From assembly GCF_002157685.2 (NCBI RefSeq), contig NZ_AP026738.1, positions 4,278,001 through 4,342,000 on the forward strand: a stretch of 64,000 nt of DNA, in the 5' to 3' direction. The notes under the pieces were generated by a model. That model was not told the origin of the DNA. It did no database searches and was given only the letters and a program-made list of their open reading frames with translations. The first letter of the stretch is position 1. Every line of letters begins with the position of its first letter. Shown here one piece after another: positions 8,680 to 16,809 of this stretch. Origin of the DNA: Comamonas thiooxydans (GTDB taxonomy: Bacteria > Pseudomonadota > Gammaproteobacteria > Burkholderiales > Burkholderiaceae_C). The position numbers were made by a program, and so were the translations under genes.

Positions 8680-9912
8680 TCAGGCCGGCAGCGCTTGCTT
8701 GCTCCTTGCGGCACGCGCTGCAACCAGGGCCTCCCCCAACCGACGGCAGCCTTGCGCCACCTCCTCCAGGGATGGGGAGGCAAAAGAAAGTCGCAATGTG
8801 AAACGGTCCACACCATCAGCCTGAAACCCCTCACCTGGCACAAACATCACACCGCGTGCAATGCCCTGCGTCAGCAACTCGGCAGCCGTGATATCGCCTG
8901 TCAGGCGAGCCCACACGAACATCCCGCCCGAAGGTTCATGAAAGCTGATGGCCTCGCCCAACTCATGGCGCAGGCCATGGACAAGCGCTCGACATTTAGC
9001 GCCGTAGGCTGCACAGATGTGCTCCAGGTGGGCGTTCAGACGCCCACTGGCCAGATACTCCGCAGCAATGCGCTGCACCCAAGGTGAGCTACCCACATCC
9101 GCAGTCTGTTTTGCGACCGAACAACGTCTCAGGATTTCAACCGGCGCAGCCGCCCAGCCAACACGCAAGCCAGGGGCGACAATCTTCGAAAGCGTGGACA
9201 TGTGCACCACCCAATCCTTGGCACCTGGGATCTGGCTTGCAAGCGCCATCAATGAGGGGACAGTCTCTCCCGAAAAACGCAGCCCGCCATAGGGATCGTC
9301 CTCGGCCAGTACAAACTGGTATTGCACCGCTAGTTGTAGCAAACGGATGCGTCGATCTACGGGCAGCGTTGCACCCGATGGGTTGCTGAAGTTCGGAATG
9401 GTGTAAAGCAGCTTGGGCGTTTGACCTTGCGCGCTTGCTGCGACGAGCATGCGCTCAAGGGCCTGCACATCCATGCCTTCGGCGGTCACGGGCACTGCGC
9501 TGATCTGCGCTTGGTGTGCCTGTACTGCCTGGATATTGGTGGAATAAGTGGGCTGCTCGACGAACACACTATCGCCCTGCTCCACTAGAACGCGCAGCAC
9601 CAGATCGAAGGCCTGCTGAGAGCCTGTCGTCACGATGATGTTCTCTGGGGTCGTGAGTACGCCTCTTTCATGCATCAGTTGCACCAAGGCATTCTTCAAA
9701 CCAGAGGTTCCCTCCGTGGGGCCGTACTCCAGGCAAGCACTGCTGTTCTCAAAGGCTCTGTCCGAGGCGGCACTGAGCCCAGTCACGTCAAACAGTTGCG
9801 GGTCTGGATACCCCCCCGCAAAAGAGATCATTCCTGGCTCACTGAGGTGCTTGTAAAGCGCACGTATGGGAGAGCCTTTGGGATCGAGGTATACGGACGA
9901 GAAACGGTACAT
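8680..9912 (-). CDS. PLP-dependent aminotransferase, LysN / 2-aminoadipate aminotransferase type
   Basis: 410 residues, fold-type I aminotransferase without a DNA-binding domain. Motifs: PGMISFAGGYPDPQLF at the N-terminus, YGPTEGTSGLKNAL, NIIVTTGSQQAFDLV for PLP phosphate binding, EDDPYGGLRF and the Schiff-base lysine in STLSKIVAPGLRVGW. Such enzymes convert 2-aminoadipate, aromatic or branched amino acids to 2-oxo acids. It is the first gene of the minus-strand operon (50 bases before the ThDP enzyme gene) and diverges from a LysR gene, which probably controls it. It supplies the 2-oxo acid for the next enzyme. Substrate range is broad in this family, so I give no symbol. Confidence 0.88.
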   Translation of the reverse strand: MYRFSSVYLDPKGSPIRALYKHLSEPGMISFAGGYPDPQLFDVTGLSAASDRAFENSSACLEYGPTEGTSGLKNALVQLMHERGVLTTPENIIVTTGSQQAFDLVLRVLVEQGDSVFVEQPTYSTNIQAVQAHQAQISAVPVTAEGMDVQALERMLVAASAQGQTPKLLYTIPNFSNPSGATLPVDRRIRLLQLAVQYQFVLAEDDPYGGLRFSGETVPSLMALASQIPGAKDWVVHMSTLSKIVAPGLRVGWAAAPVEILRRCSVAKQTADVGSSPWVQRIAAEYLASGRLNAHLEHICAAYGAKCRALVHGLRHELGEAISFHEPSGGMFVWARLTGDITAAELLTQGIARGVMFVPGEGFQADGVDRFTLRLSFASPSLEEVAQGCRRLGEALVAARAARSKQALPA

Positions 9913-9946
9913 GGCAACAGCGCTGTTTGGAAGGTGGTTTTGCTCT

Positions 9947-9972
9947 CAATACCGGGAAAACCCGATGTATTG
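9947..9972. promoter_or_regulatory. imperfect inverted repeat, candidate LysR operator
   Basis: Core CCGGG-AAAA-CCCG with outer CAATA and TATTG arms, in the 211-base divergent region between the aminotransferase gene and the LysR gene. The right half (AAAACCCGATGTAT) resembles that of the site at 1761-1781 (AAAACCGATGCT). The arms are not perfectly spaced. Likely an autoregulatory and activation site for the LysR protein. Confidence 0.4.
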
Positions 9973-10123
9973 ATTACGTAGGTCTTTCCAAAAACTCATT
10001 CATCAGCCTTCACAGAAAATGCAATGACTTGACATGAGCATCTGGTTTTAATGGATTTTTGTCCTTGCAACCCTACGCGTAAAGCAATTTAAAATTGCGA
10101 TGTAATGACTTTTATGAATTACC

Positions 10124-11053
10124 ATGCTACGCAACCGCATCCCTCCTATGGCCGCATTGATTGCATTTGAGGCTGCGGCCAGGCATGAAAGCTTCACACT
10201 TGCAGCACGAGAGCTATTTCTGACGGAAAGCGCTGTTTCACGTCAAATCAACGGTCTCGAATCCAATCTCAACATTCGTTTGTTCGTGCGCGTCAAACAG
10301 CGGGTGGTGCTGACCAAGGCCGGCCGCCTTTACAGCGAGCAGATCAGGGAATCGCTGCGCGCAATCGAGCGCGATACGCGCTCCATTTCTGCACATGGCA
10401 GCGGAGAAGGCAGCCTGGAGCTGGCCGTGCTACCCACTTTTTCATTGGAGTGGCTGATTCCACGACTGCCCAGTTTTTATGAAAAGCACCCCCATATTCG
10501 CGTGAATATGGGCGTCCGCTCCAATCCGTTTTCCTTCAATGAGGAGCATTTTGAGGCGGCCATTCATCACGGCAAGCCGATCTGGCCATGGGCAACTTCC
10601 GAGGTTCTGTTCGGCGAAGAAATGGTCGTGATTGCGCGCAAGGATCTGATCGGCGACAGCATCAAGCAAGCAGCCGACCTGCTGAAATTTCCCTTGTTGT
10701 TCTCAACTACACGCCAAGAGTCATGGAAGAAATGGTTCGCCGCAGCTCAACTACCACCTGACACAGTTCCCGAACGCAGCGTCGGATTCGAGCAGCACTC
10801 CATGATGATCCGCGCTGCAGAGTCGGGGCTGGGGATTGCACTGGTGCCAGAGTTTTTCGTACCTAAGACCGTCTGGGACAACGGCGTAGTCCGCGCACAT
10901 TCACTATCCATTCCGGCGGATGACTCGTATTACCTCGTCTATCCGAACAACATGCGCCACAGTGCAACTTTGGAGGCGTTTCGCTTGTGGATTCTTGATG
11001 AGGCACGCACATTTGCGCAAACGCTTCCAACGCGTTCGCGCCCCACGGTCTGA
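10124..11053 (+). CDS. LysR-family transcriptional regulator (GcvA-like)
   Basis: 309 residues with an N-terminal winged helix-turn-helix: PPMAALIAFEAAARHESFTL then AARELFLTESAVSRQINGLE (about residues 7-45), followed by the effector-binding lobes starting near residue 95 (GSLELAVLPTFSLEWLIPR). The opening RIPPMAALIAFEAAARH and the HGKPIWPWA and SGLGIALVPEFFV segments are typical of the GcvA/AmpR-like branch. Transcribed divergently from the aminotransferase operon, so it is the likely regulator of that catabolic block and of the CoA-transferase unit. Effector unknown, presumably a pathway metabolite. Confidence 0.9.
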   Translation: MLRNRIPPMAALIAFEAAARHESFTLAARELFLTESAVSRQINGLESNLNIRLFVRVKQRVVLTKAGRLYSEQIRESLRAIERDTRSISAHGSGEGSLELAVLPTFSLEWLIPRLPSFYEKHPHIRVNMGVRSNPFSFNEEHFEAAIHHGKPIWPWATSEVLFGEEMVVIARKDLIGDSIKQAADLLKFPLLFSTTRQESWKKWFAAAQLPPDTVPERSVGFEQHSMMIRAAESGLGIALVPEFFVPKTVWDNGVVRAHSLSIPADDSYYLVYPNNMRHSATLEAFRLWILDEARTFAQTLPTRSRPTV

Positions 11054-11090
11054 GCGGTCAGACACCTACGCAGAATAAATAGAATCTAGA

Positions 11091-12126
11091 ACGGCGCTGT
11101 TGCCTAAATCAGTGCCGGGCCAAACCTCCCCTGACCCCAGACGTGGCTATGCCACCGCCACCGTTTGCGGACAGCCTAGTTCAGTGAACCGATTGAGAAT
11201 GGCGGCTCGGATGTGCAGTTCGTTGACCTGGCGCTCGAAGGTTCTAGACATGACCCGCTCGCCCAGGCGTTTAGTGCAGTGCATCTTGGTCTCCACCAGG
11301 CTGTGCTGGTGATACTCCAACTCTTCCATAACTTGCGTCCAAAGCGCCTGCATGCGGCAATCGCCGCATTGCGGTGCGCAAAGGCAACGCCTTTGCGCAT
11401 CCGGGCATTCTTTCGCGCAGGGATGATGGGCATGGCATTGCGCTCCATCACTGCGGCATACACAGGCTGTGTGTCATGGGCTCCATCACCGGTAACGCTC
11501 AGCAATGACTCATCTGCCGGCAGTTGTGCCAACAAGTGCAGCACCACCACCGCATCGCTGACGTTGTTGGAGGTCACGCAGATAGCTCGCGCCTGCAGCG
11601 TCTGGGCATCAATGCCGCTGTGCAGCTTGCGCCACTGACGTCGACGTTCCGTGCCATGCTTTTTGCACTTCCATTCGCCTTCGCCAAGGAACTTGATGCC
11701 CGTGGAGTCGAGCAGCAAATTCAGTCAACCCGAACTGGGGCGATACGCTACTTGCACATCCAGACTGCGTTGTCTGCAACATAGCGCACTGAAGTCCGGA
11801 ACAGGCCATGGCAGGCAGTCCAGACAAAGCCAACAGCGATTGCACAAAGCCGGTGGTCTGTCGCAAGGCCAAGCCAAACAGGTTCTTGATGCTCAGGCAG
11901 AACTGGATAGCTGCATCCGAGAACTGCGAGCTGCGCCCGCGTTTGCCGCTGATAGCGGCAAACCATGACATGGCCTTGTCCAACAGAAAGTCAGGGAGCC
12001 TCGCGCTTTGAGCGCAGCGTTGTATTGCTTCCAGTTGTTTGTGCGACAGCGGGACTTGGAATGCAGAGACTGACTCATCGCTCGAGGCTACCCGACTGTA
12101 GAGAGCGATTTATGCAACAACGCCGT
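11091..12126 (-). mobile_element. IS5-family insertion sequence, decayed
   Basis: About 1.04 kb bounded by imperfect terminal inverted repeats: left end ACGGCGCTGTTGCCTAAATC at 11091, right end at 12107-12126, which reads ACGGCGTTGTTGCATAAATC on the other strand. Between them lies a single broken transposase gene on the minus strand. No obvious target duplication is seen at the flanks (TCTAG before, CCAAA after). It sits just behind the LysR gene and in front of the rnk leader. Confidence 0.8.
11147..12078 (-). pseudogene. IS5-family transposase, frameshifted
   Basis: Transposase homology is spread over changing reading frames: MSQSLHSKSRCRTNNWKQYN at the start (12078), then AMSWFAAISGKRGRSSQFSD in another frame (around 11970), then LLLDSTGIKFLGEGEWKCKK (around 11715) and finally VETKMHCTKRLGERVMSRTF (around 11290). 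At least three frame changes are needed to read it through, plus an in-frame TGA just before the LLLDSTG segment. The DDE-type core is recognisable (DSTGIKF and TGDGAHDT). No functional transposase can be made, so the element is immobile unless helped in trans. Confidence 0.85.
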
Positions 12127-12326
12127 CCAAAGGATGGGGAAAGTTTCTTCATAAAATAACTGCACATAAATACAGTTGTTCATTGCAAGAAATCGGTACT
12201 GACCATGGTTGCATCCCGGTCAATACGGTGAGAGTTGATTGAGTCAGATCTGGATGAAAAATGACCGCATCCGTTGCTCTATACGCATAGCACGCTCCAT
12301 TAACTAGAGCAAGTTCAAAGTCAATC

Positions 12327-12343
12327 CGCACTCAGTGAGTGCG
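12327..12343. promoter_or_regulatory. 17-base palindrome, operator-like
   Basis: CGCACTCA-G-TGAGTGCG: perfect 8-base arms around one base, about 165 bases upstream of rnk. Too short a loop for an RNA hairpin, so more likely a protein-binding site. Its regulator is unknown. Confidence 0.45.
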
Positions 12344-12421
12344 AGATGGCTTGGCAGTTTGCGATTCAGCGCCGACAATCTCTCCAATGCACCAAATTGG
12401 TGCCTTTCACTGAATGCCTTG

Positions 12422-12450
12422 GCCCGGACAACACCGTTGCCCGGGCTTTT
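12422..12450 (+). terminator. possible intrinsic terminator or attenuator upstream of rnk
   Basis: GCCCGG and CCGGGC arms separated by 13 bases and followed by TTTTG. It ends about 60 bases before the rnk start, with no gene in front of it on this strand, so it would end a small non-coding transcript or attenuate rnk. Confidence 0.4.
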
Positions 12451-12506
12451 GTCCGTTTGCGCAACGCCAAAGCGCCAACCACACCATCTCGCAAAGGAGT
12501 TACTAC

Positions 12507-12914
12507 ATGGAGCGCAAGCCCAATATCACTCTGTCCTCCTTGGACCTGGATCGCATTGAATCGCTGCTGGAAAAGAACAACAGCCAGTTCCCCGGCCGTG
12601 ATGCACTGGAGGCGGAGCTGGACCGTGCGGATGTACTCGACCCCGCAGAAATACCCGCCAACGTGGTGACGATGAACTCCACCGTGCGCTTCACCATTCT
12701 CGAGATCGCCAAGACCAATACGCTGACACTGGTCTACCCCAAGGATATGGATGGCAGCACCGACAAGGTTTCCATCTTTGCGCCGGTAGGCATCGCCCTG
12801 CTGGGCCTGTCAGTGGGCGATGAATTCAAGATGCCTAGCCCTACCGGCCAGGTAACCGTGCGCGTGGATGCCATCGAGTTCCAGCCCGAAAGCGCGGGCG
12901 AGCTCCATCGCTGA
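12507..12914 (+). CDS. rnk: regulator of nucleoside diphosphate kinase, Rnk
   Basis: 135 residues from the ATG at 12507, which has AAGGAG eight bases upstream. The short N-terminal helical part (ITLSSLDLDRIESLLEK) is followed by a GreA/GreB-like C-terminal domain: VVTMNSTVRF, LVYPKD, SIFAPVGIALLGLSVGDEF. This is the layout of Rnk, which binds RNA polymerase near the secondary channel but has a much shorter coiled coil than Gre factors, and in enterobacteria affects nucleoside diphosphate kinase levels. Monocistronic, with a terminator directly behind it. Function in this organism is inferred from the family. Confidence 0.9.
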   Translation: MERKPNITLSSLDLDRIESLLEKNNSQFPGRDALEAELDRADVLDPAEIPANVVTMNSTVRFTILEIAKTNTLTLVYPKDMDGSTDKVSIFAPVGIALLGLSVGDEFKMPSPTGQVTVRVDAIEFQPESAGELHR

Positions 12915-12931
12915 ACCAGCTCACCCAACGA

Positions 12932-12959
12932 AAAAGCAGCTCACCGGAGCTGCTTTTTT
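12932..12959. terminator. bidirectional intrinsic terminator
   Basis: AAAAGCAGCTC and GAGCTGCTTTT arms around ACCG, with T and A runs on either side. Serves rnk and the convergent acyltransferase gene. Confidence 0.85.
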
Positions 12960-12975
12960 GCTGCCTGGATCAGAC

Positions 12976-14148
12976 TCAGCGCAAGCCGGCCACCATGGTG
13001 GTCAGCAGACCCGCGCCGATCAGGCCTGCCTGCCAGCGCAGGGCCTGACTCCATGACGAAACATGGCGCTCCACCAATTGATACAGCGCGTAGCCGGCTG
13101 TCAGTGAAAGCACAAAGGCTAACGGGATGCCCACCACGGCGGCTGTGACCGAACCGTGCCAGAAATGGTTGACCACTGCGTTGACCAGCAGGCAGATGGA
13201 AAAGTGAATCAGGAATACCGAGTAGGAAATCTCTCCCAGGCGACGCAGCGGCGCAAAACCCTGCCAGCGGGCAATGACCTCGGTACGCATGCAGACGATC
13301 AGCAGCATCGCGGTCACGCCGGCGAGAAAAATGCGGTCGCGCCATTCATAGACCAGAGCGCCGATGATCAGAGCAGCAATCAGCATGCCCCAGCTCCAGG
13401 CCGTCAGGCGCCTGTCTGCTGCCACCGCCCAGAAGGCCATCATGCCGATGCCATAGGCACCCATGAAATAAATCGCCCATACATCCAGGTCTGCATCGAG
13501 ATTGAAACTCAGCAGCGATGCAGCCGCCCCCGCGACCACCAGCCCCTGCATCCCAGTCACGGCCCAGGGCCACCAGCGCTTCATGGCCGTAGCGCCCCAG
13601 CGCTTCAGCACCCATTGCTGCAGCCAGCGCACTCCGGCCAGCAACAGCACGGTCGCGGCGAACAGCTGAAAGTCTATGGACACATACCAGACACCAGCCG
13701 ACAGTGACTCCTCGCCCACAATGCCCTGCAGCAGCAGAGCATGGGCCATGAGCTGCCATAGATCGGGGTCGGCAGACACGGACTCGTGATCGAACCAGGG
13801 ACGAATCGCCGCAGACACCACAATCGTCACCACCAGTGCCACGGCATAAGGCACGACCAGACGCACAAAGCGCTTGCCGATCTTGGACCAGGGTGAATCA
13901 AACCGCGCAAGCCCCATGGGAGCCAGGCTGGCTGCAGCCAGAAAACCGCCGATCACCAGAAAGATCTGCACGGCCATACGGGCGTACTCATAGAGCCAGT
14001 CCAGCAGGTCGGGCATGACAGGGTGAGCCACATCGGACATGGGGCCGTAGAAAGCCAGGTGATGCCAGACGATGGCAACACAAGCCAGCCCCTTGGTACA
14101 GTCGATCAGGGCACTGCGGGAATGAGAGGAAATAGAACTTTGAACCAT
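12976..14148 (-). CDS. acyltransferase family 3 membrane protein
   Basis: 390 residues from the ATG at 14148 (MVQSSISSHSRSALIDCTKG); the frame is open to 14403 but that part overlaps the divergent regulator and has no homology. Typical acyltransferase-3 layout: an N-terminal ALIDCTKGLACVAIVWHHLA segment carrying the conserved histidine, then about ten hydrophobic membrane spans, ending in a short basic tail. Such proteins move acetyl or other acyl groups onto surface sugars or lipids at the inner membrane. No polysaccharide genes are nearby, so the acceptor is unknown. Convergent with rnk and divergent from a GbsR-type regulator, which may control it. Confidence 0.85.
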   Translation of the reverse strand: MVQSSISSHSRSALIDCTKGLACVAIVWHHLAFYGPMSDVAHPVMPDLLDWLYEYARMAVQIFLVIGGFLAAASLAPMGLARFDSPWSKIGKRFVRLVVPYAVALVVTIVVSAAIRPWFDHESVSADPDLWQLMAHALLLQGIVGEESLSAGVWYVSIDFQLFAATVLLLAGVRWLQQWVLKRWGATAMKRWWPWAVTGMQGLVVAGAAASLLSFNLDADLDVWAIYFMGAYGIGMMAFWAVAADRRLTAWSWGMLIAALIIGALVYEWRDRIFLAGVTAMLLIVCMRTEVIARWQGFAPLRRLGEISYSVFLIHFSICLLVNAVVNHFWHGSVTAAVVGIPLAFVLSLTAGYALYQLVERHVSSWSQALRWQAGLIGAGLLTTMVAGLR

Positions 14149-14402
14149 CAGATCACGGCCGCCGGGCAGCCCCCATGGGCAGCCCGACGGCAGGGTGAGT
14201 TTGCCCGGCAACAGGCAACGTAAAAAAGCCGACCTAAAACAGGATGGCGATTTTGCGCCGATTCCCAACAATTTGCTGACAGCGTTGCAAGTTTTACGAA
14301 ACATATCTGCGCGGGCTTCATGCACCAAGCATGAAAAAAACCAGGGCGATTGCACTCCGGCTTGATTTCCCTGCCCCACTGAGAACCTCGGGCAAAGGCA
14401 CA

Positions 14403-14987
14403 ATGGAGGCTATGACGCAAGCCAAACCACTGTCGGAGCTGAGCCGACAATTTGTTTCGCATTTCGGCGAGATGGGCAGCCGCTGGGGCATCAATCGCAC
14501 CGTGGGGCAGATCTATGCCCTGCTGTTCATTTCGCCCGAGCCGCTGAACGCAGACCAGATTGCCGACACGCTGGAATTCTCGCGCTCCAATGTGAGCATG
14601 GGGCTCAAGGAGTTGCAGGCCTGGCGGCTGGTTCAGCTGCGTCACCAGCCCGGCGACCGGCGCGAATACTTCCAGGCACCCGAGGATGTCTGGGAAATCT
14701 TCAAGCGACTGGCCGAAGAGCGCCGCCGCCGCGAGATCGAGCCCACGCAGTCCATGCTGCGTGCCGCCATGATGGAAGAAGCCAGCACCGACGAAGAACG
14801 CTACGCCCAGCAACGCATGCGCGATATGCACGAACTCATCGACAAGCTGATGAGCTGGTTTGACGATGTTCAGCGTCTGTCGCCAGAGACAGCCATGCAG
14901 CTTATGGGCATGGGCTCCGCCGTGACGCGACTGCTGGACCTGAAAGACAAGATTACCGGGCGAAGCAAGTCAGGCTCGGAAGCCTGA
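14403..14987 (+). CDS. GbsR/MarR-type transcriptional regulator
   Basis: 194 residues from the ATG at 14403; ATG at 14412 and 14331 are alternatives. It has a winged helix-turn-helix (INRTVGQIYALLFISPEPLN, then ADQIADTLEFSRSNVSMGLK) and the wing RHQPGDRREYF, followed by long C-terminal helices for dimerisation. This matches GbsR-like MarR proteins, which in other bacteria sense choline or related molecules. It diverges from the acyltransferase gene with 254 bases between starts and ends 10 bases from the convergent LacI gene. Target unknown. Confidence 0.85.
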   Translation: MEAMTQAKPLSELSRQFVSHFGEMGSRWGINRTVGQIYALLFISPEPLNADQIADTLEFSRSNVSMGLKELQAWRLVQLRHQPGDRREYFQAPEDVWEIFKRLAEERRRREIEPTQSMLRAAMMEEASTDEERYAQQRMRDMHELIDKLMSWFDDVQRLSPETAMQLMGMGSAVTRLLDLKDKITGRSKSGSEA

Positions 14988-14997
14988 CGCCGGCAAC

Positions 14998-16071
14998 TCA
15001 GGTGCTGGCCCTGGGCACCAGCCTGAAGCCCAGATCCACACTGGCCTCTCTGACGGTGTCCCCTGCCAGCAATTGCAGCAGCATGCTGGCAGCTTTTCTG
15101 CCCACTTCATCCCTGGGTGTATGGATGGTGGTCAGAGGCGGCACCATCTGATCACTGCCAGGCAGGTCGTTGAACCCGGCGACCGCCACCTGCTGCGGCA
15201 CCTTGACCCCCATGCGATTGGCCTCCAGCAATGCGCCTTGCGCAATGTCGTCATTGCAGAAAAAGATGGCATCCACCGTGGTCTGGGCCTTGAGAAGCGT
15301 CTCAAACTGCCTTGCCCCCAGCGCCAGCGATGAGCGCTCGGGATTGAGAATCTCCAGGCTCTGGTCATACAGGCCGGCCTGTTTGAGCACCTGCCGATAA
15401 CCTTCCAGGCGCTGCATGACACGCGCGTCGAGCTGGGCTCCGCAAAATGCGATGCGTCTGTATCCCTTGTCCAGCAGATGGCGGGTCATTTCAGCGCCCG
15501 CTGCAATCTGCGAGAAACCCACGCTATAGCAATCGGGAGCGCTACCGGGCTCGCGCAACTCCATGAGATGCACGCGCGGCACGGGATTGGCAGCCAATAA
15601 TTTCCGCGACTCTTCGCTGTGGTCAAACCCGGTCAGCAACAGTCCGGCAGGCCGCATGGGCAGATAGGCCCGCAGCAACTGCTCTTCCTCCGCTGGGTCG
15701 TAGTGGGTCACGCCGATCAGCATGTGATAGCCCTGGGCAAACAGCACCTTGTGCACAGCCTCCAGGACCTCCACAAACAAGGTGTTGGAGAGCATGGGTA
15801 CCAGTACCAACACCTGGGTGCTTTTTTGCGAGGCCAGTGCACGCGCTGCCAGATCGGGCACATAACCCAGAGAAGCCGCAACCTCGCGCACTTTGTCGAC
15901 CAGGGCAGCAGCCACTCTGCGCTCTCCGCGCAAGGCTCTGGAGACCGTCATCGGACTCACGCCCGCAGCCTGCGCCACATCGCTGAGGGTGACACGCCCG
16001 CTGGCGCGAGATCGCCTTGAAGAAGCACTGTCTGCCGGGGTTTCACTCTTGGTACGGGTCTCGGGAGGCAA
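14998..16071 (-). CDS. gntR: LacI-family transcriptional regulator of gluconate use
   Basis: 357 residues. The reading begins at a TTG at 16071 with AGGAG seven bases upstream. LacI-type helix-turn-helix at about residues 28-50 (TLSDVAQAAGVSPMTVSRAL) and hinge helix LAARALASQ, then the periplasmic-binding-protein-like effector domain (VLVLVPMLSNTLFVEVLEA, FFCNDDIAQGALLEA, VAGFNDLPG). It diverges from gluconokinase and the TRAP/Entner-Doudoroff genes, and two identical palindromic operators lie between them, one 45 bases before its own start. It is therefore expected to repress itself and the gluconate genes, with gluconate or 6-phosphogluconate as inducer. The symbol is given by role and similarity to GntR of enteric bacteria. 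Confidence 0.85.
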   Translation of the reverse strand: MPPETRTKSETPADSASSRRSRASGRVTLSDVAQAAGVSPMTVSRALRGERRVAAALVDKVREVAASLGYVPDLAARALASQKSTQVLVLVPMLSNTLFVEVLEAVHKVLFAQGYHMLIGVTHYDPAEEEQLLRAYLPMRPAGLLLTGFDHSEESRKLLAANPVPRVHLMELREPGSAPDCYSVGFSQIAAGAEMTRHLLDKGYRRIAFCGAQLDARVMQRLEGYRQVLKQAGLYDQSLEILNPERSSLALGARQFETLLKAQTTVDAIFFCNDDIAQGALLEANRMGVKVPQQVAVAGFNDLPGSDQMVPPLTTIHTPRDEVGRKAASMLLQLLAGDTVREASVDLGFRLVPRAST

Positions 16072-16109
16072 GGGAATCTCCTAATCAGATGCCTGAGGTT
16101 TTTTGATTA

Positions 16110-16123
16110 TGATAGCGCTATCC
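16110..16123. promoter_or_regulatory. LacI-type operator O1 (gntR side)
   Basis: Core palindrome GATAGCGCTATC with the central CG typical of LacI-family operators. It sits 45 bases upstream of the LacI gene start and repeats exactly at 16237-16248. Confidence 0.8.
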
Positions 16124-16235
16124 AGACTTGAAATGAAGTCTGTGGAAGCAGCTTGATGAAAGCACTGACTTGCCTTCGACCGAGGTCTGAAGCCCATCTC
16201 AGAAAGCAGCAGGCTGCTCATTTTTTAACCATATC

Positions 16236-16249
16236 GGATAGCGCTATCC
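16236..16249. promoter_or_regulatory. LacI-type operator O2 (gntK side)
   Basis: GGATAGCGCTATCC, a perfect 14-base palindrome ending four bases before the first possible gluconokinase start codon. Its centre is 126 bases from O1, a whole number of helical turns, so a repression loop is possible. Confidence 0.8.
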
Positions 16250-16253
16250 AAAA

Positions 16254-16790
16254 ATGATTCAAAGCAAGATCCAGCCTCAGGGCACCATGTCGGCACTGGT
16301 CGTCATGGGAGTTTCTGGCTGCGGCAAATCGAGCGCAGGAGAAGCCATCGCCCGTCAACTGGGGTGGACCTTGGTGGAAGGCGACAGCTACCACTCCCCC
16401 CAGAGCGTGGCCAAGATGCAGGCCGGCATTGCCCTGACGGATGCCGACCGCGAAGGCTGGCTGGAGCGCCTGGCGCAGCGACTGGCCCAGGCAGATGCCG
16501 AACACGGCCTCGTGCTGACCTGCTCGGCGCTCAAGCGCAAGTACCGCGACCAGTTGCGCAGCGCCCAGCAACTGGGTTTTGTGTTTCTCGATCTCGACTA
16601 TGCCACGGCCCTGGAACGCGTCCAGACCCGACCCGGGCATTTCTTCTCGCCCGACCTGGTGGCCAATCAGTTCACGACGCTGGAAGACCCGCGTCAGGAG
16701 CCTGATGTTCTGACCGTCAGCGCCACCATGAATCTCAACGACATCGCGCTCGCGGCCCGGCAATGGGCAAGGCGCGAATCCCAAGCATAA
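16254..16790 (+). CDS. gntK: gluconokinase
   Basis: 178 residues (167 if translation begins at the ATG at 16287, which has a weak AGGG upstream; the ATG at 16254 has no ribosome site because the operator is directly in front). It phosphorylates gluconate to 6-phosphogluconate. Walker A is VMGVSGCGKSS; further GntK signatures are EGDSYHSPQSVAKMQAGIAL, LTCSALKRKYRDQLR and HFFSPDLVANQF. First gene of the plus-strand gluconate unit; the TRAP small permease gene follows 19 bases later, and edd and eda complete the route. Control by the divergent LacI regulator is very likely. Confidence 0.93.
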   Translation: MIQSKIQPQGTMSALVVMGVSGCGKSSAGEAIARQLGWTLVEGDSYHSPQSVAKMQAGIALTDADREGWLERLAQRLAQADAEHGLVLTCSALKRKYRDQLRSAQQLGFVFLDLDYATALERVQTRPGHFFSPDLVANQFTTLEDPRQEPDVLTVSATMNLNDIALAARQWARRESQA

Positions 16791-16809
16791 AGACAGCAGG
16801 AGACAGCCA

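Larger units (their letters stand above)
12127..12506. other. rnk leader region, no protein gene seen
   Basis: 380 bases between the insertion sequence and rnk with no supported gene. It contains the 17-base palindrome at 12327-12343 and a terminator-like hairpin at 12422-12450, described separately. The rnk promoter should be here; a small RNA or an attenuated leader is possible. Confidence 0.5.

Noticed and set aside
8680..9912. MocR-type regulator
   Set aside because: Only the aminotransferase fold is present; there is no N-terminal GntR-type DNA-binding domain.
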